DNA of 64,000 bases from Microcebus murinus (GCF_040939455.1 NC_134108.1:53319501-53383500), one strand, 5' to 3'; counted from the stretch's first letter, positions 33,955-47,182 are shown. A program made the numbers and translations. Notes: generated by a model from the sequence alone, not told the origin.

Positions 33955-36380
33955 CTAGTTTCTATTTTTATTTTTTTTTATTATAGTCCCATAGTTTCCT
34001 GAGGCTGTGCTCATTTTTTTCAGTCTATTTTTCTCTCTGCTATCCAGACTGGGTAATTTCTTTGGTTCCATCTTCAAGTTTGTTGATTCTTTCTTCTGTC
34101 CTTTCCATTCTGCTAGTGAGCCTATGCATGGAGTTGTTTATTTTGGTTACTGTATTTTTCAGTTCTAAAATTTCCATTTTTTTAAATAAAAAATTTTTAA
34201 TCATATATGTTTATGGTGTATAACATGATGTTGTGAAATATGTATACATTGTGGAATGGCTAAATCGAGCTAATTATAACATATGCATTACCTCACAGAC
34301 TTATTTATTTATAGTTGAGAGTACTCAAAATCTACTCTCTTAGCAATTTTCAACTATATAATACATGGTTTTAAATTATAGTATCATGTCGTACAGTAGA
34401 TTTATTTTATTCATCCTGAAGTTTTGTATCCTTTGACCAGTATATCCCCAATCCCCTTACCCTCCAGCCTCTGGTAATTACTATTCTATTCTCTGCTTCT
34501 GTGAGTTCTGCTTTTTAAACTTCCATATTTAAGTGAGATCTTGCAGTATTTGTCCTTCTGTGCCTGGCTTATTTCATTTAGTATAAGGTCCTCCAGGTTC
34601 ATCCATATTGTTGCAAATGTCAGGATTTCCTTCTTTTTAAAGACTGAATAGTATTCTTTTGTGTATATATACACACAATTTTTTTTATCCATTTGTTTAT
34701 TGGTGGACACTTAAGTTGATTCCATACCTTGGTTGTGAATAGTGCTGTAATGAACATGAGAATGTAGATATCTTTTTGACATACAGATTTTGTTTCCTTT
34801 GGTTATATATCCAGTACTAGGATGGCTGGGTCATACAGTTGTTCTATTTTTAATTTTTTGAGAAGCCTCTATACTATTTTTCATAATGGCTGTGCTAATT
34901 TACATTCCTATCAACAGGGTAGTACAGAGTTCCCCTTTCTCCACATCCTCACCAACAAGTATCTTTTGTCTTTTTGATAATAGCCATTTTTGTAGGTGTG
35001 AGTTGATATTATGGTTTGATTTGCATTTCCCTGATGATTAGTAATATTGAGTATTTTTCATGTGCCTATTAGTCATTTATATGTTTTCTTTTGAAAAGAG
35101 TCTATTCAGGTCCTGTGCCCATTATTTAATTGGGTTGTTTTCTTGTTATTGAGTTGAGTTACTTATGTATTTTTGATTTTAACCCCCTTATCAATAAATG
35201 GTTTGAAAATATTTTCTCTCATTCCATAGGGTTGTCTCTTCATCCTGTTGATTGTTTCCTTTGTTATGCAGAAGCTTTTTAGTTTGATACAATTGCATTT
35301 GTCTATTTTGCTTTTGTTGCCTGTGCTTTTAAGATCATATAAAAAAAAATCTTTGCCCAGATCAATGTCAAGAAGCTTTTTTCTCTATGTTTTATTCTAG
35401 CAGTTTTACAGTGTCAGATCTTATACTTAAGTCTTTAATCCATTTTGAATTAATTTTTGTGTATTGTATGAGATGAAGGTCTAATTCTATTCTTCTGCAT
35501 ATTGGGACAACTGGATATCCAGTTGTCCCAATGTCATTTATTGAAGAGACTATCCTTTCTCCATTGTGTGTTCCTGGTACTGTTGTTGAAAATGAATTGA
35601 CCATAAATGCATAGATTTATTTCTGGGCCCTGTATTCTATTTCATTGGTCTATATATTTTTATGCCAGTACCATGCTATTTTTATTATGATACCTTTATA
35701 GTAGATTTTGAAATCAGGCAGTGTGATTTCAGAGGCTCCAGCTTTGTTCTTTTGCTTCTTATTTATATATTCTTTTCTTTTGTTGACAATTTCTGTTTCT
35801 TTGCTGAGAGTTTCTATTTTCTCAATTGTTTCAAGTGTGTTTATTATTTCTCATTGAAACATTTTTATGATGGCAACTTTAAAATCCTTGTCAAATAATT
35901 CCAACATCTGTGCCATCTCAGTGTTAGCATGTGTTGATTGACTTTTTACATTCAATTTGAGGTTTTCCTGGTTCTTGGTATGATGAGTGATTTTTTATTG
36001 TGTCCTAGACATTTTGGATATTGCATTAGGAGATTCTGGATTTTATTTAAATCTTGTGTTTTAGAAGGACTCCTCTCGTATCAAGTCCAGGCTCCCTATG
36101 TGGCCTCCTATGAAACCATGGGGGAGGGATCTTGTTACTGACAAATGGGGATGAAAGTCCTGGCTCCCTGTTCAGCCTTCTCTGACACCACCTTGCTGGG
36201 GATGTTGGACCCTTTATTATAGCCTGGCAAGGGCAGGAGTCTAGGCTCCCTACTTAGTCTTTGCTGACAGGGCTGTAGGTGGGGTTATAGTGTTTTCCAT
36301 ATTCTTTGGCTGGAATAGGGCTGTTGTTTCTAAAAGTTTCCTCTCTTGCTTGGCTTCCCTTTCCTACTACTTCAGCTAGA
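33955..36380 (-). mobile_element. Old L1 (5' region), minus strand, split by a later L1
   Basis: Two halves belong together: 33955-34178 (tagtcccatagtttcctgaggctgtgctc ... ttcagttctaaaatttccattt) and about 35760-36380 (tttctttgctgagagtttctattttctcaattg ... ccttgtcaaataattccaacatctg ... ctggttcttggtatgatgag). These are the 5' UTR/ORF1-upstream sequences of an old mammalian L1. The GC-richer tail (36070-36300, repeated cctggctccct motifs) is its outer 5'UTR. The junction falls inside the ccattt...tttgctgag segment. Confidence 0.7.
34179..35755 (-). mobile_element. 5'-truncated L1 inserted into the older L1
   Basis: Starts with a T/A-rich tail (tttttttaaataaaaaattttt), then an L1 3'UTR (gtgtataacatgatgttgtg, gagctaattataacatatgc) and the ORF2 C-terminus. 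A minus-strand frame at 34710-34486 encodes a KKNCVYIYTKEYYSVFKKKEIL-like piece of the ORF2 C-terminus, and 35604-35392 another ORF2 piece. Reading frames are broken, so an older, inactive copy. It ends upstream around 35755 in the middle of ORF2. Confidence 0.8.
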
Positions 36381-39300
36381 GGGCAGGTTATGTATATATA
36401 ATATATCTGTTATATATCTATATCTATGTCTTGGATTTTGATTTATTAGTGTGAAGAAATACTACATCCTAATGGAAATCAAGTTTGATATGCTTATTTT
36501 GAAAGAGTATTAGGGAAGTTTTCCCATCAATAGCACTGGAGACTTTGAACAAATAAATATAAGCTTTCTCTAGCTGCCCCCCCCCCCAAAAAAAAAAGCA
36601 GGGTGGTGGGAAGTAAAAGTACTACCCTAGCAGTGTGGAGTTAGGGTCCAGGCCTCTATTTGCCACTAATTATGTTCATGATCTAGGGCAAGTCATTTGT
36701 TCTCTTTGTACCTCCGTTTCTATTTTTGTAAATTAGAGTAGTGGACACTAGATGGTTTATAAAGTTTGCACTAGCTCTCAAAATTTCTATGCTAGAAGAA
36801 ACTTGGGCAAAGTATTTTACACGTGGTCTCTCTGTGATTTAGTGTAAAGTACCAGAAAATTAAGGTTGACATTATTTATCATGACTTACCTTCACTTGGC
36901 ATGCAAAAGGTTATTATTAGTGTGCTAATACAATGGAACGTGACATTTTCCTACTGAGCAGCAGTCTAATCACAGCAAAGAAAGTAAGTAAACAGGAAGG
37001 GTCTTGGCCATCTCAGGTCTCCATCATGCAGTGATGGCGTAAGAAGGTTAAGTGCTGCCAAATGCATTGCTCTTTGAGTCAAAGTTTACAGAATTATGCC
37101 AGAATCAATGTTTATTTAAATAATTTAATGCAGGGAGAAAAATGATCAAGACAGAGTGCTTGAAAGGTATTTCTTATGCTATAATTATTCACAGCAATAA
37201 TAGCTTCAAAAATAGAGTTGCATTTTTTACTTTATTTTTGTATGATCTTTTGAGTATTCTCTTTGATATTAATGTAAGTCTCAATTTGTTTATGTGGTCC
37301 TCTTGTCTATATTGAATGTGCACTCAGTAGTGGAAGGAAATGCTGGTGAAGGGATTTCAGAAGAACACAGTCTCATCTCTTCTCTGTAACTTTTCAGGGC
37401 GGAGCTGGTTGAGTGTGAGGAAGAGGAGCCTGTCCATGGGGCGTCCCTACGTCCTGGGTAGGCCAGGACACAATTCTGCAAGCCAGTATTTAGTCCCAAG
37501 TCAGGGAATAAATTTTAGAATTTGTAAGAGAATGTGTTTTATTATGTTTCTTTTTTCTCTTATTTCAAAGACAGCTAGAAAAGAAATGAAATCCATGGAA
37601 TTTAAAGTGAACAAGGTGGGTTTACATTGAATTTATGGTGAGTTAGTCTAGAATATTGTTGCAGTTAAAGCAGCCCATCCTAGTTTATATAAGTTTTTTT
37701 TCCAAAGGAAGGAATTAATTTTTGAGTTAAGGAAAAATACAGAAGGAGTTTTTCCTTCCCAAAATAAGCCAGGGCAGTTGTATCACATCCAGGCAGCTTT
37801 GGATTGTTTTCTCAGATACTATTTCTTGTGGCTGCCCAATCTGGTTGGTATGATGCTCATTTCAGTTACAGAAATCTTTAAACTAAACACTCACCTGTTC
37901 CTTCCCTGCCTTGTTAACAGGCTGTCATTCAAGACTGGGTGGTATGGACTGGATTTATTTTTATTTATTAAAAAAAATTACAGAATAACAGATATGCACA
38001 TTCAAAAGAGTTAAATATAGCAACTTAATTATTTTACATTTTGGCCTTTAAACATAAGATTGGCTTTTATGGCAATTACTGAATTGCACGGATATGTAAA
38101 TATGATGGCTAATGCAGTGGCAATTCATGTTTTAAGTTATTTTCTTCCTTATAATTATGGATTTGAATGACAAGATTGCTAGCATCACAGTTGCCAATTT
38201 GTTTTAGAAGCAAAGGCACAGCACAATAAATGCTCCAAATTGTTATAAAATGTATTAGGTGCCTTTTAGCTTTATTAGAATGAATAAGTGTATGATGTGA
38301 TTTATATTTTGTTATTCCATCTCACAGAAAAGTACAGAGTAGTGTGTCAATAGGAAGCTATTTTGTTAAGAAAAAATTCCAGATGAATCACAACATCCAT
38401 TTCTCATATTGTGCTAGGATCCATCCTTCTTTAAACAACTCCACCAAAGGTTGATTCACAAGTGCATGGCTATTGTCTTTTCATTGTCATCACCCCAACT
38501 ATAGGGCCATGCATAGCTTACAGCATACCTGTCAAATGTCATTACAAGTGTTTTCCTTCTGTGCACTAGAAACAGAAGCAAGAATGAAGCTGATGGAGCT
38601 AATAAGGATTTGGGATTAGTGATTGTTTTAAAAAGTCGCTGGCTAGTTTAACTCAAGTTAATAGAGTATATGGAATCAATGGTCTGAAATCTCAATAAGG
38701 GGCATTCAAGCTATCTTTGATTTTAATACTACTTGAGGGGATTTGAAGTTTCTTTTTAATAATTAAATTGATAGTGAAGAGGGTACCTAGGTTGTCAAGG
38801 ATACTTTGATATCGTTGTTTATTAAGAAAGATGTTTATCATCTCCACTTAATTATCACCTATAATGGTGTCCCATCCCCATGTGCAATAAACTATGAAAT
38901 AGTGATATCCTGTACAGACTGCATCTACACTAGAAGGCACAGGAGCGCAGAGGCCATGTGAGTGGGGGACAGAAAGCAACTTTGGATGGGACAGTAAAGA
39001 AAATGTATAGAGCAGATGCAAGAAGGCAACTGAGTGAAGGAGAGGTTAGAGTCCTTTCCCTTAACCATGTGAGTGAAGATCTTGCCAATCCTTTGTCTCA
39101 GGAGGTTGAGGAGACTCAACCGTTAATAGCTGTGGTGTGGCTAATGGTTTCCTAGAGAGCAGAAGTGCACCAATCCCAAAGCAGTCAGAAGTCTTTGGGA
39201 TAGAGAACAGGAAAAAATGGTATGATTGGAAAAGGTTGGGAGTTCATCCTGGAGCCCAGGGCAGCTTGTACCCTACAAGCCTTACTTGAAAGGAAGAATA

Positions 39301-41439
39301 GAAGCATGAGCATTTGAAGGTAATTTGAATGAGACTTTGGGCTAATATTTTCCATTATTTCTAGATCTCACTATATGATTTATTCTCCCACTATTTAGTA
39401 CATGTGCTATGTAATATTTTCTATTAATTAGACATCTCAGTGTAACAATATACAAGAGGCTTTGTCCAGCATTTCTGATATGACTGTGACTGCTAGATAC
39501 CTGGAAATGTTCTAGGATTTCTTGGAGAGGATTAAGGAAATATTGTATAGATTATGTATGTATATATTCATTATATTTCTCAATTACATTCTATGTTCTT
39601 TCAATAACTTCATTCTAAACATGGCAAGTCACAAGATTATCATTTGATTTTATTTCTTTTTGGGGAAAAACCAAATGTGTAAGTCAAACACCACAAACTT
39701 ACACAAACTTATCTTTGAAAAGCTTTGCAAGTACTATATATTCTTCCCTTTGCTGACAACTATGGAAAAGTATTTTATTAATAATTAATGATCTTGTATC
39801 AATATAAAGGGAAAAAGTAAGGTCAAAACATGCCAGGGTGATTCCATTAAAGGAAAAGCTTGTTTAAAATTTGACTATACCAGGAAGCCCTTTTGTTGCT
39901 TGGGAACTATTTGAGCCATTTCACCACTACCAGATTTGGAACCTGAAATTTTAGACAGCCAAAGAATGGGATAGCTGAGCGACTGTCTCTTTCCTTTCCA
40001 TTCCCATGGATTGTCTTTTGATTTCTTCATGAGTTATTTACACTTCTTTGGGGATGAAGTAAAGAGAAAGTAATGTAAGTAAAACACAAATTGGTCAGTT
40101 TGACTACAGAGGTTTTCTAAACAATATAGACTTTAATGTATCCAGATTTTCTTTTGTCTCAAGTAGTAGATAATGAAGTCTAATGGTACACATTTGGGCT
40201 CTAGTTATGAGATTATTTCTCCAGCTAGACATAAAAATAAAATTCAAGTTACTTTATGCTTCTGTTTTCCCAAAGAGAAATGGAAAGAAAACACTGAACA
40301 TCAGGTATTCTAAATATTTTGCTGTTGTTATCAAGCACTAGCTCATGTTGTGGGGTGTTTTTTTTTTTTGTTGTTGTTGTTTTTATTTGTTGTTATGTTC
40401 TGTAGGTTAAAGTTTTATTATTTAAATTTGGATGATTTGACCAAAATATCTCATCTGTGTATTTATATTAACTGCCAAATAATTTGATATAGATGGTAAA
40501 TACATATGAATAAGTCTTTGCTAGGTTTTATTAAGTTCCAGTTGTGCACACTTTCAGGAACTTACTTTTGCCTTTCCATCCCAAAATACTCACTATCCCT
40601 GTGAGAACAGCGTCTGGGAACTCATAGATATTAACACTCAGCAGCAATGGACAGAGTGATAGTGTTAGTTCATTTAAAAAACTGAATGTGTTTCTAAGCA
40701 TTTATTTTCTTAATCCAAGGTCTAAAATGAGAATTGCAAATCCACTGCTTCAGGGACCAGGGAGATAATGTAAGTATATTAACTCTAATGTTTTACAGGA
40801 ATAGAAATGCATCAACTATTTCACTTTTAACCCTGATGATGACAAGTAGCAGTGGATCCTGATCTCAGTAGAGGGTGAACAATAGAGGTAGGCCATGGTG
40901 GAAGGAGGACAGTGAGTGTTCGGGCCCACAATTGGTACCACAAAGGAATGTGGGCTCAATGTTGCCAGATTTCCCAGTGTTTCAAGAGGAGTCATAAATT
41001 TGGATTTTTATATAAAATATCTCATATTTTACACTTTGGCAATATAAAAACAGATTTTAAAATCTTTTTGAACATTGATTGCTATGTGTCAACGCTTAAG
41101 AGGGCAAACAAAACATGTCTTCAGATCAGATTTGGCTGGTGTCTGCCAGTTTGCAACCTCTTGTCTATATGCTGATTATTTTCAAAACTGTTTCTCCTGT
41201 TTTAAGTTGCAGCATCATATAAAAATCAGCCGGCTGGACTTTTTGCCTGCATATCCCTTAAACTAACATGTTCAAAATAGCACTTATCGGTTCCCCTTTT
41301 CTTGGCCCACCCTGCTCCACTCCCGGTGTCGCTCCTGCTGGCCCAGTGTTCTGTTCAAAGTTCAAAGTGACATGCTTGTGGCCAGTTTGGATACTGCTGT
41401 CTTGCTCACCCTTCTTCTAATCAGTCACTAGATCCTCCC
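36381..41439. other. Intergenic DNA, no gene; MIR relic
   Basis: No credible exon, RNA gene or conserved frame. A plus-strand MIR relic lies at 36640-36790 (gtggagttagggtccaggcc ... gggcaagtcatttgttctc ... ttgtaaattagag). Short runs C9A10 at 36578-36598 and (TATA)n-like DNA at 36398-36428. Small frames such as 37340-37630 and 40912-41175 have no recognisable domain. Confidence 0.45.
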
Positions 41440-41995
41440 AGGTCCTCCCAAATATTTCTTGATCCTGCCCTCTGTTCAACCTCAATTTTTGCTTATTATC
41501 TGTTTCTATGATTGCCATAATAGCCCCCTGATAGTCTCCTGGCTGCCAGAGTGGTCTATTGAAAATGCAGACATGACCCTGACTCTCTCTTGTTTCGATA
41601 CGTCCTAATGGCTGGTCTCTAACCACAGGATGAAGATGAGCCTACCCTCCTTAGGCTGGCAAAGCTCCTCTACCACTGCTCCCACTTACCCCTCCAGTCC
41701 CATGTCATACCATCTCCCATCTTTTCCATTATGTTAATATGAAATGTTACATGTACATGCCCTTTGCTGACCCTGTGCTTTTGCTCATGCTGTTCTCTCT
41801 TTCTGGAATTCTCTTTCCTTCTTCCTTGTGTGCTTACTCTTCTCTCTTCTTCAGAACTCCACTGAGACAGCACGTTCCTGCATCCTATGCATACTTTTCT
41901 TCTACCATTTATCACGTTTTATGTTAAAATGACCTGTTCATCCACTAGGCTGCAGTGTTCCCAACAGCAGAAAACTCATCCTATTATCTCTGATT
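41440..41995 (+). mobile_element. L2 LINE fragment
   Basis: Contains gatagtctcctggctgccagagtgg, tgtgcttttgctcatgctgttctctctttctggaattctctttcc, ttcttcagaactccactgagac and taccatttatcacgtt, in the order of the L2 3' half. No open frame. Confidence 0.65.
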
Positions 41996-42939
41996 TCTTA
42001 GTTCTTAGCAGAGTTACTGGTCAAAGAAAGGCAAGCAAACCTATTTGTTAAACTGAAATGAGCTGAAATGGTCCCAGGGTATTCTATGGAAGCAACTGTA
42101 GAGTAGACCAGTATACAGAGTAGGGTTCAGGTTGAAATTCAACTGTTAAGATAGTGTAGGTCACATGCAGGCTGTGCACACATATGTGTGCGTGCACACA
42201 CGGGTAATGTACAAAGACTAGGCAAAGTCTCTAGCAGACTTGGTGCTTTTCAGCCAAAGACTTTGGGTAGGGTATGTACAGGACTGAATGCTATCCAGTT
42301 AAGAATTTAGTTCATTGTGATCTCCTACCATGTGACTTTCAGTGGAATCCAGAGGCAGCAATTCTTAATTTTTAACACTTTCCTTGGGGCAACCTGCCAA
42401 GGACCCGTGAGGCCATTACTGTTAATCTGGTTGTCCTCATCACCACCTGCCCTTTGATCAAAGCCCTAGAGGTGCCCTGAAGATGCCCCCCGGAAACTCC
42501 CAGGCCTGGGGATGGTGAGTAAGTTTCACATCACAGGCTGATTCTAGTTGAACGGGAGTGGCTCTAGTGGAACAAAGCAAACCCAAATCCTTGTTCACAA
42601 GGAGCCCACAGTCTAGCTGTAGAGACAAACAAATAAGCAGTTAGAGAAGGTAAGTGCAAGAAGGAAGGCAAAATTCTAAAGCAACTACCCAAAGTGGTCC
42701 CAGACAATAAGGAACATCCACGAGAACATAAACTGATGCACTGCTTCCTCTATCCAGAAAATCTTGCCACCAGAAGTGTCCATGGACTTAAACAGTGTGT
42801 ATAGCCAATTTACATTTAGACATAAGCTTTGCTGCTCCAGGCGTATGGTCTCAGCAATTTGTGGACAGGCTTTTTCAGGGGCATTGTTCTAGAAAACCCC
42901 AAAAGGGGACAAAATGAGATTTGGTTAGAAACACAGCTA
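41996..42939. other. Intergenic DNA, no gene
   Basis: A short alternating purine-pyrimidine stretch lies at 42172-42202 (gctgtgcacacatatgtgtgcgtgcacacacg). Nothing gene-like recognised. Confidence 0.4.
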
Positions 42940-43339
42940 TGATGATGAATTTTATGTGTCAACTTACATGTTAGGGGATGCCCAAGTAGCTGGTAAAACA
43001 TAATTTCTGTGTGTGTGTGAGTGAGGGTGTTTCTGGGAGAGACTAGTGTTTGAATGAATGAGTAGACTGTGTAACGCCATGACGTGGGCAGGCGTCATGC
43101 AGGATGCCCGAATAGAACAGAACAGTGCTGAAAAGGTGAACTCTCTCCTGTTCTCAGGTCTTTGACCTTCAGATGGAATTACACCACCAGTTTTCTTGGT
43201 TATCTAGCTTGCAGATGACAGATTGTGGGACTTCTTGGCTTCCACAATAGAATGAGCCAATTTCCAAAATGAATCTCCTCTTATATATTTAATATATATC
43301 TTGTTGATTCTCTTTTTCTGAAGAACCCTGACTAGCACA
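42940..43339 (+). mobile_element. Solo LTR, ERVL-like
   Basis: Opens TGATGATGAATTTTATGTGTCAACTTACATG, contains cagatggaattacaccaccag, a ccacaatagaatgagccaatttcc region, atctcctcttatatat and ends ttctctttttctgaagaaccctgactagcaca. TG...CA ends of about 400 bp. I recognise the 'TTAATTTTATGTGTCAACTT ... GGAGAACCCTGACTAATACA' LTR type but do not assert its name. Confidence 0.7.
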
Positions 43340-43342
43340 CAG

Positions 43343-43500
43343 TCTTTGCTATCAGATAGACTTGGGTTTGTGACCTTGAGAAAATTACTTAACCTCAAAG
43401 CTGTGTTTTCTCTACTCTGTAAATTAGGCAATAGAGTTTACTTTATAAGTTGTTGTGAGACTTATGTGAGAAAATGTTCACAGATCTTTAAGCCTAACAT
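43343..43500 (+). mobile_element. MIR SINE relic
   Basis: tagacttgggtttgtgaccttgagaaaattacttaacctcaaagctgtg ... ctctgtaaattaggcaatag ... gttgttgtgagacttatgtgag: decayed plus-strand MIR core. Confidence 0.65.
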
Positions 43501-43733
43501 CCAAGAACACTTATCCAGTGTGTGTGTGTGTTTGTGTGTGTTTCTTCCATGAAGTCTTTTTCATGCCTACTTTTCCCTGGGAGTTTGGGGTAGTTTCACT
43601 GAGCAAGGATCTCTTGCTAACACTGAGTCCTAACACTACCAATTGAAATGGACTCCAAAGGGTACAACTTGCCAGGCAGAGGTACACATATTTGTCTTAG
43701 ACCCTCAGACTATGTCTATTTTCCCATTCAAAT

Positions 43734-43791
43734 ATTAACCAGGCCCTGCCCTGCTTAGCTTCTGAGATCAGACAAGATCGGGTGTGTTCAG
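43734..43791 (-). pseudogene. 5S rRNA pseudogene fragment
   Basis: The minus strand reads ctgaacacacccgatcttgtctgatctcagaagctaagcagggcagggcctggttaat, matching the central part of vertebrate 5S rRNA (about nucleotides 20-78) with a handful of changes. It covers the internal promoter A-box area (gaagctaagcagggc) but lacks both ends, so it cannot make 5S rRNA. Vertebrate genomes hold many such fragments. Confidence 0.88.
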
Positions 43792-43799
43792 CCTGCATA

Positions 43800-45451
43800 T
43801 ATTTTCTATGACTGGGATAAAATAGCTTCAAACTTAGAATTCCTCAGGCATAGAGGCATGTCAGTCCCTTAATAAGATTTTCTGTAATTAATATTCATTC
43901 TTAGGTAAAGGGCTATAGAAAAATCAGCTTAAGCCCTATAAAAATATATTTATTCTAGTAACAGAAATGTTAGTCCTGTTTGCATGTGCAATAATTTCCT
44001 TCAACAAAATACTTTTGGCTTATTTATAAAGTCATTTGTAACCTATAATTTAACAAAGTAAATATGAGATGTAAAATAATTCAACCTACACTTAATATGT
44101 TTGATGTGAAAATATTAACAGTAACCAAAGTAGACTCAAAAGTACTTAGTTATTATTAATTGTCCTTTGTATATATGTTAATTGAAAAAAATTCTTTGTC
44201 ATGTTTGCTTATATAGAATCGAGAAGGGAGAGGAGTGAAGAGAAGGAAAAGTACAATAATATTTATTGAGTGCCTACTGTTTGCTAGAAAATTGGCATAT
44301 GTTATCCTATTTCATCTTCACAACCAACCTGGGAAGTCAGTGGAACCATCCAGTTTTAAAAATGAAGAAACTCAGGGTCCATGAGTTTACATAACAAGAG
44401 TGTTGCTCAGACAGGTATCAAGATAGCAGGGCTTTTGTTTAAACCAGGCATGTCCATGTTACACTGCCTAGATAAAGAAACAAATGGACTTTTAGAATGT
44501 TATGCCACATTCAGTCAAGGGACATTCAGTGACTGTTGTAGTTAAGGCAGCAAACCAGGCACTGAGAAAATTAGAGATGTGTGAAACTGACTTTAAGGGT
44601 TTGGTCAGGAAGACATATACACAGATCGCAGATGCTAGTCAGTGGCCCTGGAACTAGTTACCTAGTATATCAATTAATGTTTGTTTTCATATCTGCTTGT
44701 AGATGTAATCATTATTTATGGCAATTATTTTGGTGTTGCTATTGGTAAACTGGAAATACTCTTAAATTTTCAAATTTCATTGCCATAAATATCTTCTATA
44801 ACCCTGGGAACATATCCACATTGTAGCACATACCTGTCCCCCTAAGTGGTCTGTGATTTGCTTGAGGTAGGGTCATGTTTCATTCATCTATAGTATCTAA
44901 CTATATAGCCTGACATCTGAAGTTATTGAATAAATATTTATTGAATAGTTTAAGGTATTATTGGAACAAAACATTAAAATAACAAATAATTACTCTTAAT
45001 AATGTATGTCTAAATAAGATTCTAATGAAAAAACTTGTTAATTGCTTTTATTTCCTTACACATATATATTTATTATCAACACCTATATTCTATGTGTAAA
45101 GTCATTAACAGTGGAAAAGACTATTTTTTTCTGTCTCTACAGTTTAGTAGAATTTGGCAAGCATATTGCATTGATTATTAGAAATATATTTCTATTATTT
45201 CTCCCTTTGTTTTTGAAGATAATTTGACTTCATCATAATTTTCACCTTTTTTTCCTAAGATAAAACCAGAGATTACATCTCCAGAGTTAAAAAGAGAGCC
45301 TTCATTTGAACCTCTTTGAGTATTTCTAGTACTAAACCCCTTTGATCCATGTGTTAAAGCTTCAGAGTATGCTTTCTATTTTTCACATGCTAAATTATGT
45401 TTTACACAATAGGTTTTAGATATAATACGATTTTTTTTTATGATGAAGCAC
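43800..45451. other. Intergenic DNA with MIR and L2 relics, no gene
   Basis: A minus-strand MIR lies at 44255-44470 (tttattgagtgcctactgtttgc ... ccagttttaaaaatgaagaaactcagg) and an L2 3' end at 44840-44950 (gtcatgtttcattcatctatagtatctaac ... gaataaatatttattgaatag). Nothing gene-like recognised. Confidence 0.55.
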
Positions 45452-45837
45452 TGCTATGATTAGAATGTATTCCCCTCAGTTCATGTGTTGGAAACTCAAT
45501 CCCAGTGCAACAGTGTTGGAAGGTGGGGCCTAATACGAGGTGATTAAGTCACCCTTTATTAGAGGATTAATGCTGTTATTGTGGTAGTGAATTAGTTATT
45601 GTGGGAGTGTGTTTCTGATAAAAGGATAATTGTGGTCCCCTTCCCTGCCCTCTCTTGTGCTCTCTTCCTTTTCTGCCTTCTGCCATGGGATGATGCAGCA
45701 AGAAGGCCCCAGCAAGATGCTGGTACCTTGATACTGGGCTTCCCAGGCTCCAGAACAGTGAGAAATAAATTTTCTTTTCTTTATAAAATACCCAGTCTGT
45801 GTTGTTCTATTATGGTAACATGAAACAGACTAAGACA
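45452..45837 (+). mobile_element. MaLR LTR (MST/THE1-like) with 5-bp TSD
   Basis: 386 bp: TGCTATGATTAGAATGTATTCCCC, gttggaaggtggggcctaatacgagg, ggtccccttccctgccctctcttgtgc, ttctgccatgggatgatgcagcaagaaggcccc, tttataaaatacccagtctg and the end acagactaagaca. Flanked by AGCAC at 45447-45451 and 45838-45842, the 5-bp TSD expected of this ERVL-type group. A 74-codon frame inside is not a gene. Confidence 0.95.
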
Positions 45838-45842
45838 AGCAC

Positions 45843-47083
45843 ATTACCTATAAATAAAGCTAGCATACTGTTGTCTGAATAATCCTTGTTTAGCTGAATC
45901 CAATCTTGTTTTTTTGAAAGGAAAACTGAGATTTAAACTTCTTTCTGAATCTTCTTGTAGTTTTTTTGACATTTCGTATTTCTTAATAGCATTATCAGCA
46001 TAAAATGATATAGCTGTGCTTTGTACACTGATATTTTTAATGTTGAATATCTGAACTCTTATTTCTTTGTAATGTTGGTATTTGCATACATATTACTATT
46101 TTTTGTAGCCAATATTTATTGAATCATTATTATATGATAAGTGCCTAGACAGGTACATGCATTTGTTCATCATGCCAACATCAACTCAGAGGAGTAAGTA
46201 CTATCATTATCTCCACTGTGTTGATAAAGAAACTGAAGCTTCTCTGTTTACCTGAATCCAGGTAACCAGGTATTAATCTCCACGTTGTATGATGTACTGT
46301 GAACAAGTTACTTACTATGTATATACAAGAGAGAATTTTAATGTATTCACATAAAATTACAAAGACAAGTGGAGTTATTATATTTAGTAAGGATATGAGA
46401 TTGTTCTGATTATTTGATTAAACTTACCCTTTATGATGATTATTATTTTTTTACATTTGTATATGTCCTTTTGCTCTGGAAAAATAGTGTCTTTGGAAAG
46501 TATTGAGCAAATTGTTTGTTGTTTTATCAGATGAGATGCCTGCAACTACAAATAAATTTGTTATAACAAAATGGCTCTAAGAATAATGATGTTTATTATC
46601 TCAGGTAAATAGAAGCCCTGAGGTAAAGTGGTTCTGAGATCAGACAATTGAACATATCAGTATCATGAAGGATCCAGATTTTTCCATCTTTCTGCTCTTA
46701 CCATCCTCATTGTTTTGGCACTTACTCTTGGACTTGATCCTCATTGCTTTAAGATGGTTGCGTGAGCTCCTAGCATCACTGCTAACTCCAAAGGCAGAAA
46801 GAGAAATTGTTTCCTTGGATATATCTTATTTTTAAAGTAAAGAAAAATCTCCCTAGAACTCCAGCATATTCCCTTCATGCCACTTTTGTTCTAATTGTAT
46901 CAAATGGCCATTTAAAAGTTAATCACTAGGAAGCAGAATGGACTGATGCAGACTTATTAGGATTAGATTAATTAAGCTTTACCTTCCCCCTACCCTTATG
47001 ATCACCTCTCTAGTCTGCAAACTCTTCTAAGGCAATGGCCACTAGAAAGTGAAAAAGAAAGAAACAAAGGTTCTTCACAAAGA

Positions 47084-47086
<3 letters not shown>
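45843..47086. other. Intergenic DNA, no gene; MIR relic
   Basis: A minus-strand MIR relic lies at 46105-46290 (ccaatatttattgaatcattattatatg ... taagtactatcattatctcc ... aagaaactgaagc). No gene recognised. Confidence 0.5.

Positions 47087-47181
<95 letters not shown>
47087..47181. repeat. Compound microsatellite (GT)17(GA)30
   Basis: Uninterrupted GT from 47087 to 47120, switching at once to uninterrupted GA from 47121 to 47180. Purity over 94 bp suggests high mutability. The reverse-strand 60-codon frame of Leu-Ser and Thr-His repeats is an artefact of it. Confidence 0.97.
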
Positions 47182-47182
<1 letters not shown>

